Below, in pieces: positions 8,001-14,508 of a stretch of DNA of 23,737 bases. The stretch spans positions 1 through 23,737 of the forward strand of contig DATBDE010000014.1 of NCBI GenBank assembly GCA_036270095.1, in the 5' to 3' direction. The position numbers were made by a program, and so were the translations under genes. How positions within the stretch are numbered: position 1 is the first letter of the stretch; each line of letters begins with the position of its first letter. This stretch comes from DATBDE01 sp036270095 (GTDB lineage: Bacteria > Actinomycetota > Thermoleophilia > Solirubrobacterales > Solirubrobacteraceae). The notes beneath the pieces are model-generated. The model saw nothing but the letters and a program-made list of their open reading frames with translations, was not told where the DNA came from and made no database searches.

Positions 8001-8619
8001 GCGGGCACCCCGGACGATACCTGTCCGTCGTTCGTGGGCTGGACCGGTTGTTGCTTTGCTTCACCGGGTTCCGGCCGCTCGGCCAGGGCGCGCTCGAGCT
8101 GCCCGCGGAAGTCGTTGCGCTCGAGGCCCTTCCAGCGGTCCAGGAAGCGCTCGAACAGGAGCATGCGCCGGGCCTCGAGCCAGACCGCCAGCACCTCGAG
8201 GCCGCCGTAGGCGTCGGCATGCCCGACCGCCGCGCCCAGCCCCGGCGCCAGAGCGTCCTCGTCGGCGGCCAGCGCGACGAGGCCGTCGACGTCCTCGTCG
8301 CGCAGGTCGCGGACGGCGGCGCGCACGAGCAGGAGCATCTCGTCGCAGTCGTGGATCTCCCCCAGCAGGTCCTGGAGCTCCTTAGCCCGCCGCAGCGCGG
8401 TGCCCGCGCAGGGCCCGAAGCAGAACGCCGTGACCTCGAGGACGTAGCGCAGCCGCTTGGCGGCGATGCGCATGTCGTGGAGTGCCTTGACCTGTGCTTG
8501 GGGTTCAGCCCCTCGGGCGTGAAGGAGTAGAGCTCGTCGAGCCGGGTGCGGACGATCCGCTCGGCGTTGTCGGCGAGGCTCGCGGCCGGGTCCAGGCCCT
8601 TGACCCGGCATGCCTTCAC
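7997..8619 (-). pseudogene. CHAD-domain protein, second half-domain, with a one-base frameshift near 8498
   Basis: The gene starts with GTG 8617-8619, overlapping the TGA of the preceding CHAD gene (GTGA), and reads VKACRVKGLDP with LADNAERIVRTRLDELYSF. In the middle of EGLNPK the frame breaks: from QVKALHDMRIAAKRLRY onward the protein is in a different frame, running through LQDLLGEIHDCDEM to the TGA at 7997-7999. One extra T at about 8498-8499 (AAAG instead of AAG on the coding strand) gives NPKAQVKALHDMR and a continuous 207-aa protein; the span of 623 bases is one short of a multiple of three. CHAD domains are helical, basic and bind polyphosphate. This ORF matches the second of the two pseudo-symmetric halves of a normal CHAD domain. 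The missing A in a short homopolymer may be a sequence error. Confidence 0.8.
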
Positions 8620-9092
8620 GCCCGCGCCCTTCCCACCAGCTCGCGCAGGCGGCCTTCGAGGTCGCTCTCCTGCGCGCGGCGAAGCGCCTCGGCAAGGCGC
8701 ACGTTGGCCTCGGCCTGCTCGGCCCGGAAGCGGTCGGCGAGCAGCGCCACACCCGGGCGGCTCGACGCCGTGACGCCGGCGGCGAAGCCATCGAGGGCGG
8801 CGATGTGGACGTCGGGGTCGCGGCGCTCGCCCAGCGCGTCGGCCAGCACCTTGACGTCGCGCAGCACGCCGCGGTGCAGGCGCTTGGGGAAGCACGGGGC
8901 GAAGATCTCGAGCACGGCGCGCAGGCGGCGGGTGGCCACGCGCATGTCGTGGACGCGCTCGATGTCGGTCGTGTCGAGCACGTTGTCGGCGTGGTCGGCC
9001 AGCTCCTGGGCGCGGACCGCGACGACCTTCGCCGCGGCGTCGGCGAACGACGCATCGGCGCTGAGGTCCGGGATGTCGCGAGCCTTGGCCAT
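8616..9092 (-). CDS. CHAD-domain protein, first half-domain
   Basis: This 158-aa protein starts with ATG 9090-9092, sharing one base with the ppx stop (TGATG). It carries the basic CHAD signature HDMRVATRRLR at residues 48-58, then LEIFAPCF and LRDVKVLADALGERRDPD, the pattern of the N-terminal four-helix half of a CHAD domain. A complete CHAD domain is usually about 230-280 residues with two such halves; here the second half is a separate overlapping ORF. His and Arg residues of this motif form the phosphate-binding surface in known CHAD proteins, which locate to polyphosphate granules. Its place between ppx and ppk1 supports polyphosphate binding. It could pair with the downstream half-domain protein to rebuild the full fold. 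Confidence 0.87.
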   Translation of the reverse strand: MAKARDIPDLSADASFADAAAKVVAVRAQELADHADNVLDTTDIERVHDMRVATRRLRAVLEIFAPCFPKRLHRGVLRDVKVLADALGERRDPDVHIAALDGFAAGVTASSRPGVALLADRFRAEQAEANVRLAEALRRAQESDLEGRLRELVGRARA

Positions 9093-9982
9093 CACGCCTC
9101 GGGCGCTGCTCGGCTGCCCATCATCTCCAGGATGACCCCCTCGCGCAGTCCGCCGCGGGCGATCTGGAGCGGGAGGCCCATCCGGGTCGACGCTTCCTCG
9201 AGCATGAGCATGCCGGCGGGCAGGAGCTTGACGCGCTCCGGGTCGAGCTCGTAGGTGCGGGCCACGTCGGCGACCGGCGTGCCGGCGAGCACGCGCAGGC
9301 CACGCTCGAGCGTCTCGGGCTCGAGCAGCGCTCCGACCAGCCGGCGCAGCGAGGTCGCCGAGCCGCCGACGGCGACGGCCAGCCCGGCGGACGGGATGGC
9401 GAGGCCCTCGAAGGCCCCGCCGACGTGCTGGCGGACGGCGTTGAGCTCGCGCGCCGCCGGCGGGTCGGAGCGCAGGTAGGCGTCGGCCAGGGTGCCCGAG
9501 CCCAGGCGCAGCGAGGCCGACCACGTCACGCCGCCGTCGATGGTGCCGACCGCGAGCTCGCTCGACCCGCCGCCCACGTCGACCACGACGACGGTGTCGG
9601 TGACCGGCTCGGTCAGCGCCCGGGTGGCGCCGACGAAGGCCAGCCGCGCCTCCTCGCCGTCGGTCAGGACCTCGACGTCGACGCCGCAGCGCGTGCGCAC
9701 CGCGGCCACGAGGTCGTCGCGGTTGGCGGCCTCGCGGATGGCGGCGGTGGCCACCGCCTTGAGCGCGCGGGCTCCGAGCTGCTCGGCCGTGCGCGCCTGC
9801 GTGGCGACGACCTCGGCCACCTCCTCGATCTTCCGCGTCCCGATCCGCCCGTCGTCGCGCAGGGCGCGGCCGATGCGGGTGAACGCGCGCTGTTGGCACA
9901 GCTCGCGCAGCCCGCCCGCGCGCGGGGCGGCGACGAGCAGGCGGGTGGTGTTCGACCCGATGTCGATGCAGGCGCAGACCAT
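9092..9982 (-). CDS. ppx: Exopolyphosphatase / pppGpp phosphohydrolase family (Ppx/GppA)
   Basis: The 296-aa product belongs to the ASKHA-fold Ppx/GppA family. It has the phosphate-1 loop DIGSNTTRLLV at residues 7-17, the catalytic glutamate region LTDGEEARLAF (about 106-116) and the phosphate-2 loop DVGGGSSELAVG at 135-146. The length matches short actinobacterial Ppx proteins of about 300-330 residues that lack the C-terminal HD extension of E. coli Ppx. These enzymes release terminal phosphate from polyphosphate and, in some members, from pppGpp. The operon with ppk1 and CHAD genes favours polyphosphate. I chose ATG 9980-9982 because DIGSN follows within six residues, although the same frame runs further upstream. 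It is the first gene of the six-gene operon and diverges from the ABC transporter genes. Confidence 0.92.
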   Translation of the reverse strand: MVCACIDIGSNTTRLLVAAPRAGGLRELCQQRAFTRIGRALRDDGRIGTRKIEEVAEVVATQARTAEQLGARALKAVATAAIREAANRDDLVAAVRTRCGVDVEVLTDGEEARLAFVGATRALTEPVTDTVVVVDVGGGSSELAVGTIDGGVTWSASLRLGSGTLADAYLRSDPPAARELNAVRQHVGGAFEGLAIPSAGLAVAVGGSATSLRRLVGALLEPETLERGLRVLAGTPVADVARTYELDPERVKLLPAGMLMLEEASTRMGLPLQIARGGLREGVILEMMGSRAAPEA

Positions 9983-10020
9983 GGAGGCAGGACCCAATCC
10001 GGGCGGGTGGCCCTGCGTAC

Positions 10021-10027
10021 TTAATAT
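10021..10027. promoter_or_regulatory. AT-rich -10-like island between ppx and the ABC transporter
   Basis: TAATAT (10022-10027) on the plus strand resembles a -10 box and ends exactly 10 nt before ATG 10038. On the minus strand the same bases read TATTAA (10026-10021), which could serve ppx 38 nt away. No clear -35 was seen on either strand. Confidence 0.35.
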
Positions 10028-10037
10028 GGACGATTTC

Positions 10038-10910
10038 ATGGACCCGGCGATCGAGGTCACCGACCTCTTCAAGCGCTACGGCTCGATCGACGCGGTGCGC
10101 GGCATCGATTTCACGGTCGCTCGCGGCGAGGTGTTCGGCCTGCTCGGCCCCAACGGCGCCGGCAAGACGACGACGGTGGAGATCCTCGAGGGCTACCGGA
10201 CCCGCAGCGGCGGCGACGTGCGCGTGCTCGGCTTCGACCCCGCGACCCGGCCGCGCGCGCTGCGCGAGCGGGTGGGGATCGTGCTGCAGTCGACCGGGCT
10301 GTACCGGCACATCTCGGTGCGCGAGGCGGTCGCCCACTGGGCCGGGTTCTACCCGCACCCGCGCGACGTGGACGAGGTCATCGCGCTCGCCGGGCTGCAG
10401 CAGGCGCAGAACACGCGCGCACGGGCGCTCTCCGGCGGCCAGATGCGCCGGCTCGACTTCGCCCTCGCGCTGGTCGGCGACCCCGAGCTCGTGTTCCTCG
10501 ACGAGCCCACGACGGGCTTCGACCCAGCGGCGCGGCGCAACGCCTGGGACGTCATCCGCTCGCTGCGCGAGCTGGGCAAGACCGTGCTGCTGACCACGCA
10601 CTACCTGGACGAGGCCTCCGCCCTGGCCGACCGCGTGGCCATCATCAAGGACGGTCGCATCCTGGCCGAGGGCGCGCCCAGTGAGCTCGGCGTAGGCGAG
10701 TCCAGCCGCTACCGCGTGGCCTGGCGCGACGCGCGCGGCGAGGGCCACGAGCGGGTCACCGACGACCCGACGACGCTGCTGGCCGAGTTGACGACGGAGG
10801 CGCTGGCGCGCGGCGAGCGCCTCGACGAGCTCAGCGTCACCCGCCCCTCGCTGGAGGAGGTCTACCTCGAGCTCACCGCCGATCAGGACCTCGAGGTGAC
10901 CGGCTCGTGA
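10038..10910 (+). CDS. ABC transporter ATP-binding protein (DrrA/ABC-2 exporter type)
   Basis: With the start at 10038 the product is 290 aa. It carries Walker A GPNGAGKTT at residues 37-45, the Q-loop region around GIVLQST, the signature LSGGQ at 131-135, Walker B LVFLDEPT at 151-158 and the switch His188 in TTHYLDEA. The C-terminal 75 residues follow the DrrA pattern, ending with RPSLEEVYLELT. It would power the permease encoded next, and the substrate is unknown (drug, lipid or polyketide are the usual possibilities). An in-frame ATG at 10026 would add four residues. I prefer 10038 because a TAATAT box overlaps the first ATG and lies 10 nt upstream of the second, consistent with a nearly leaderless mRNA. 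The stop overlaps the permease start (GTGA, 10907-10910). Confidence 0.92.
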   Translation: MDPAIEVTDLFKRYGSIDAVRGIDFTVARGEVFGLLGPNGAGKTTTVEILEGYRTRSGGDVRVLGFDPATRPRALRERVGIVLQSTGLYRHISVREAVAHWAGFYPHPRDVDEVIALAGLQQAQNTRARALSGGQMRRLDFALALVGDPELVFLDEPTTGFDPAARRNAWDVIRSLRELGKTVLLTTHYLDEASALADRVAIIKDGRILAEGAPSELGVGESSRYRVAWRDARGEGHERVTDDPTTLLAELTTEALARGERLDELSVTRPSLEEVYLELTADQDLEVTGS

Positions 10911-11656
10911 GCTCCGCGCTGACCCTGGTCTGGCGCCAGTACCGGCTCGAGCGGCGCATGTTCTGGCGCAACCCGACGGCGGCCTTCTTCAACTTCCTCT
11001 TCCCGCTGATCCTCCTGGCCCTGTTCGGCGCGGTGTTCGCCAACGACCAGGAGAACCTCAACGTGATCGTGCCCGGCATCGCGGGCATGGCGATCATGGC
11101 CACGACGTTCACGGCGCTGGCCTTCAACATGACCTTCCTGCGCGAGCAGGGCGTGCTCAAGCGCATCCGCGGCACGCCGCTGCCGGCCGGGGCCTACCTG
11201 GCGGGCGTGTTCGCCAGCGCCGTGGCCAACGCGGTGCTGCAGATCGTGATCATCGTGCTGGCGGGCAAGGCGTTCTTCGGCATCCCCTGGCCGCCCGACC
11301 CCTTCGAGCTCGTCGTCTTCGCGACCTTCGGCGTCGTGTGCTTCGCGTCGCTGGGCATCGCGCTCTCGCACGCGATTCCGAACTTCGAGTCCGCGCCCGC
11401 CTATACGAACGCGATCTTCCTGCCCGTCATCTTCATCTCGGGCGTGTTCTTCGACGCCGACAAGGCGCCGAAGTTCCTGACCGACATCGCCGAGGCCCTG
11501 CCCCTGATCCACCTCATCGACGGGCTTTCGGCCGCGATGGTCACGGGCAAGCCGATCACCGACAACTGGACCGCGCTGGGCGTGCTCGCGGTGTGGTCAG
11601 CGATCGGGATCGTGCTGGCGATCCGCGGTTTCTCCTGGGAGGCGCACCGGGCCTAA
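10907..11656 (+). CDS. ABC-2 type transporter permease
   Basis: This 249-aa membrane protein has about six predicted segments, near residues 27-46, 55-75, 103-120, 136-155, 168-183 and 224-240. Between the second and third lies LREQGVLKRIRGTPLP (79-94), the typical cytoplasmic motif of ABC2 membrane proteins that contacts the ATPase. The length is normal for DrrB-type permeases, which export drugs, lipids or other hydrophobic molecules. It starts with GTG at 10907, overlapping the ATPase stop by four bases, so the two are translationally coupled and make a complete two-gene exporter. The gene ends in TAA, 31 bases before the convergent MMPL gene. Confidence 0.92.
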   Translation: MSSALTLVWRQYRLERRMFWRNPTAAFFNFLFPLILLALFGAVFANDQENLNVIVPGIAGMAIMATTFTALAFNMTFLREQGVLKRIRGTPLPAGAYLAGVFASAVANAVLQIVIIVLAGKAFFGIPWPPDPFELVVFATFGVVCFASLGIALSHAIPNFESAPAYTNAIFLPVIFISGVFFDADKAPKFLTDIAEALPLIHLIDGLSAAMVTGKPITDNWTALGVLAVWSAIGIVLAIRGFSWEAHRA

Positions 11657-11671
11657 CCCTCGCCCAACCTC

Positions 11672-11688
11672 AAAGGGGTCTGACCCTT
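11672..11688. terminator. Short GGGGTCTGACCC palindrome between convergent genes
   Basis: AAGGGGT (11673-11679) pairs with ACCCTT (11683-11688) around a CTG loop, with one bulged G. It sits between the ABC permease stop and the MMPL stop, where both transcripts should end. It also resembles the GGGGTCTGACCCC palindromes I recall as dispersed in many environmental genomes; that resemblance is from memory. Confidence 0.35.
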
Positions 11689-13901
11689 CATGTTTCGCTC
11701 AGCGCCGGCTCGGGCTCGCGCGGAGGCTCGTCGCGCGGCGGCGCCGGCGCCTCGCCCGGCTCGATGGCCAGGTGGGGCAGGCGGCGCTCGAGCCAGTCGG
11801 GCAGCCACCAGGTCGCGCGGCCGAGGAGCTGCAGCACGGCCGGCAGCAGCAGGCTGCGCACCACGAACGCGTCCAGGAACACCGCGACGGCGAGGCTGAG
11901 GCCGAACAGCTTGACCGCACGCACGTCGCCGAGCACGAAGGACAGGAAGACGCAGACCATGATCGTGGCCGCGGCGGTGATCACCCGGCCGGTGGAGGCC
12001 AGGCCCTCGACCACCGCGCGCGATCCGTCGCGGCGCTTCGTCCACACCTCGTGGATGCGCGAGACCAGGAAGACCTCGTAGTCCATGGAGAGGCCGAAGA
12101 CGATGGCGAAGACCATGACCGGGATGAAGGAGTCGATCGGGCCCTTCTGGATCCCGACCAGGTCGGCCAGCCAGCCCCACTGGAAGATCGCCACCACGAC
12201 GCCGAGCGACGCGCCGATGCTGAGCAGGTTCATCAACGCCGCCTGCACCGGGATCACCACCGAGCGGAACACGATGAACAGCAGCAGGGCCGAGAGCAGC
12301 ACCACCACGCCGATGAACAGCGGCAGCTTGCTCGAGAGCGCGTGCGTCACATCGATCTGCGCCCCGTTGGCGCCGCCGACGAGCACGGTCGCGCCGGTTG
12401 CGCGCTCGACCGGCGGCAGCCGGTTGTCGCGCAGGTTCTGGACCATGTCCGTGGTCGCCTGGTCCTGCGGCGCCGAGCGCGGATAGACGGTGTAGACGAC
12501 CGTCTGCCCGTTGGGCGCCACGCGCGGCGGCGCGACGGCCGCCACGTCGGGCGTCGTGCGCAGCGCGGTGCCAATCTGGGCCTGGGCGGCCTTGTCCCCG
12601 GCCTTCGACAGCTGTGCGGCGACGACGAGCGGCCCGTTGACGCCCTTGCCGAAGCCCTCGGCCAGCAGGTCGTAGGCGCGGCGCGTGGTCAGCGAGGTCG
12701 GGTCGTTGCCGGCGTCGCTCGAGCCCAGGTTCATCGAGAGCGCGGGGACGGTGAGCAGCAGCATGATCCCGAGGCCGACGGTCACGCCCACCCACGGACG
12801 CCGCGTGACCCAGCGCGCCCAGCGGGCCCAGCCGGTCGGCCCCGTCGGCGCAGGCACGCCCGCCTCGGCCCGTCGGCGCGCGCGCCGGCTCGGCCGGGCC
12901 ACGCGGGTGCCGAACTTCGAGATCAGCGCCGGCAGCACGGTCAGCGACGCGAGCATGACCAGCAGCACCGCCAGCGCCGACGACACCGCGACGCCGTAGA
13001 GGAAGCTGATGCCCAGGGCGAACATGCCCAGCAGGGCGATGATCACGGTCAGGCCCGCGAACAGCACCGCCCGGCCGGCCGTATCCATGGCCGCGATCGT
13101 GGCCTCGCGCACGTCCATGCCGGCACGGGCGTTCTCGCGGAAGCGGGTGACGATGAAGAGCGCGTAGTCGATCCCCACCCCGAGCCCGATCATCACCGCC
13201 AGCTCGGTGGAGAAGAACGGCATGTCGATGGCCTGCGAGGCGAGGCCGATGAGCCCGACGCCCGTGCCCAGGCCGATCAGCGCGGTGAGGATCGGCATGC
13301 CCATGGCCACGAACGAGCCGAAGGTGAGCAGCAGCACGACGATCGCCGCCACGATGCCGATCCCGGTCGCCGGTCCGAGCGGCGGCTCCTGGACCTGCTG
13401 GATGGCCTGACCGCCGAGATCGACCTGCACCGCGCTCGAGCCGGCGGCGCGGGCGACGGACACCACGTGCCTGATGTCGTCCTTGGGCAGGTCGTTGGCG
13501 CGCTGGTCGAAGTTGACCGTCGCGAAGGCGATGCGCCCGTCCGACGAGACCGCGCGCGCCCCGGCCGGGCCGTACGGGCTGACCACGCCGGTCACGTGCG
13601 GCAACTTCGCGACCTGGGCCAGCATCGGTGTGATCCGCGCGCGCACGGCCGGGTCGCTCACCTTGCCCTGCTTGGCCGCGAAGACGATCTGGTCGCTGTC
13701 GCCGGCCTGGGCGGGGAAGTCCCGCTTGAGCAGGTCGGTGGCGCGCTGGGACTCCGTGCCCGGCAGCGAGAAGTTGGTCGCGTAGCGGGTGCCGACGGCG
13801 CTCGAGAGCGCGAGCGCGGCGATGGCGACGGTGATCCAGCCGAGGATCACGAGGCGGCGGTGGTCGATGCAGAAGCGCGTCAGGCGGGCGATCGGGCTCA
13901 T
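11688..13901 (-). CDS. MMPL/RND-family transporter
   Basis: This 737-aa protein shows the duplicated MMPL plan. TM1 is near residues 17-36, followed by an extracytoplasmic domain (about 40-175) and five membrane helices up to about 330. A short basic cytoplasmic linker (335-365) follows. The second half repeats this: a TM near 370-390, a large soluble domain (about 395-525) and five more helices to about 695. The conserved charged motifs in the fourth helix of each half are both present, GIDYALF (Asp245, Tyr246) and SMDYEVF (Asp607, Tyr608), matching the Asp-Tyr proton-relay pairs of mycobacterial MmpL3. Such pumps export lipids or toxic compounds using the proton gradient. The substrate is unknown. 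It diverges from a MarR gene over a candidate operator and is therefore likely MarR-repressed. Confidence 0.94.
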   Translation of the reverse strand: MSPIARLTRFCIDHRRLVILGWITVAIAALALSSAVGTRYATNFSLPGTESQRATDLLKRDFPAQAGDSDQIVFAAKQGKVSDPAVRARITPMLAQVAKLPHVTGVVSPYGPAGARAVSSDGRIAFATVNFDQRANDLPKDDIRHVVSVARAAGSSAVQVDLGGQAIQQVQEPPLGPATGIGIVAAIVVLLLTFGSFVAMGMPILTALIGLGTGVGLIGLASQAIDMPFFSTELAVMIGLGVGIDYALFIVTRFRENARAGMDVREATIAAMDTAGRAVLFAGLTVIIALLGMFALGISFLYGVAVSSALAVLLVMLASLTVLPALISKFGTRVARPSRRARRRAEAGVPAPTGPTGWARWARWVTRRPWVGVTVGLGIMLLLTVPALSMNLGSSDAGNDPTSLTTRRAYDLLAEGFGKGVNGPLVVAAQLSKAGDKAAQAQIGTALRTTPDVAAVAPPRVAPNGQTVVYTVYPRSAPQDQATTDMVQNLRDNRLPPVERATGATVLVGGANGAQIDVTHALSSKLPLFIGVVVLLSALLLFIVFRSVVIPVQAALMNLLSIGASLGVVVAIFQWGWLADLVGIQKGPIDSFIPVMVFAIVFGLSMDYEVFLVSRIHEVWTKRRDGSRAVVEGLASTGRVITAAATIMVCVFLSFVLGDVRAVKLFGLSLAVAVFLDAFVVRSLLLPAVLQLLGRATWWLPDWLERRLPHLAIEPGEAPAPPRDEPPREPEPALSET

Positions 13902-13922
13902 GGGTTCCGGGTTGTAGGCGTC

Positions 13923-13944
13923 GTCTCTGAGAAGTCTCTGAGAA
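13923..13944. promoter_or_regulatory. Tandem palindromic operator, candidate MarR binding site
   Basis: Two perfect head-to-tail copies of the 11-mer GTCTCTGAGAA occupy 13923-13933 and 13934-13944. Each contains the palindrome TCTC-T-GAGA, so the half-sites repeat with one helical turn between them. They lie at about -38 to -17 for the MarR promoter and near +1 to +17 for the MMPL promoter, so bound regulator would block both. This is inference from position. Confidence 0.55.
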
Positions 13945-13946
13945 AG

Positions 13947-13954
13947 GTTATAAT
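13947..13954. promoter_or_regulatory. Bidirectional -10 element between MMPL and MarR genes
   Basis: The octamer GTTATAAT reads as a perfect TATAAT -10 on the plus strand (13949-13954) and as TATAAC on the minus strand (13952-13947). The expected start sites are near 13961 for marR and 13940 for the MMPL gene. The -35 regions are poor, and on the plus side are covered by the tandem operator. Confidence 0.5.
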
Positions 13955-13981
13955 TTCAAACAATCTAACCAGCAGAACATT

Positions 13982-14455
13982 TTGGCCACCCACAGCGTCG
14001 ATACCGAAGCGCGCGAGATCCTGCAGCTGCTCGCTCAGATCATGGCCTGCTTCAAACGTAGCGGCGTGGAGCCGCCGCAGGGCCTGCGCGAGGCCGCTGA
14101 GCGCGCCGACCTCGGCCCGCGCCACGTCGCCCCGCTGCTGGCGCTGAGCTTCGAGGACGAGCTCAGCGTGACCGAGCTGGCCGAGCGGCTCGGGCTCTCC
14201 TTACCCACTACGAGCCAGCTCGTCGGCGAGCTCAGCCGCGCCGGTCTGCTCGACCGGGCCGAGGACGAGCGCGACCGCCGCGTCACCCTCGTGCGCATCC
14301 CCGAGGCCTATCGCGACGCCGTTCAGGGCCTGCTCCTGCAGCAGGCCGACCCGGTGCGCCGCGCGCTCGAGCGCCTCTCCCCCCGCGCCCGCGCCGGCTT
14401 CGTCGAGGGCATGCGCGTCCTGGCCGAGGAGAGCACGCAGACGCTCGAGCACTGA
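13982..14455 (+). CDS. MarR-family transcriptional regulator
   Basis: The 157-aa product is a winged-helix MarR protein. The DNA-binding part spans about residues 61-108: LSVTELAERLGLS, recognition helix PTTSQLVGELSRAGLL, and a wing with the conserved DERDRR (95-100) followed by VTLVRI. Helices on both sides form the dimer interface. MarR proteins usually repress a divergent exporter and themselves and let go when a ligand binds. The adjacent MMPL pump and the tandem TCTCTGAGA sites fit this. The best start is TTG at 13982, about 20 nt after the predicted transcription start. No strong ribosome binding site is visible, and the next in-frame ATG (14042) would remove the first dimerisation helix. 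Confidence 0.88.
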   Translation: MATHSVDTEAREILQLLAQIMACFKRSGVEPPQGLREAAERADLGPRHVAPLLALSFEDELSVTELAERLGLSLPTTSQLVGELSRAGLLDRAEDERDRRVTLVRIPEAYRDAVQGLLLQQADPVRRALERLSPRARAGFVEGMRVLAEESTQTLEH

Positions 14456-14508
14456 CGGCGCTCGAGCGCGCGCGTTCAGCTGGCGGCGCGGCGCAGGGTG
14501 GCCTCGGC

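Noticed and set aside
5904..8210. Long plus-strand reading frame opposite ppk1
   Set aside because: It is an antisense shadow; ppk1 motifs on the minus strand are complete.
8490..8505. Programmed -1 frameshifting in the CHAD C-half gene
   Set aside because: The site C-CCC-AAG lets only the P-site tRNA re-pair, and I saw no obvious downstream stem. A missed base is simpler.
11772..14147. Long plus-strand reading frame opposite the MMPL gene
   Set aside because: Composition is His/Asp/Arg-rich with no recognisable motif, whereas the other strand encodes an intact MMPL transporter.
14458..14469. Perfect palindrome GCGCTCGAGCGC just after the MarR stop
   Set aside because: It has no loop or T-run and such GC palindromes arise easily here. 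Not enough to call a terminator.
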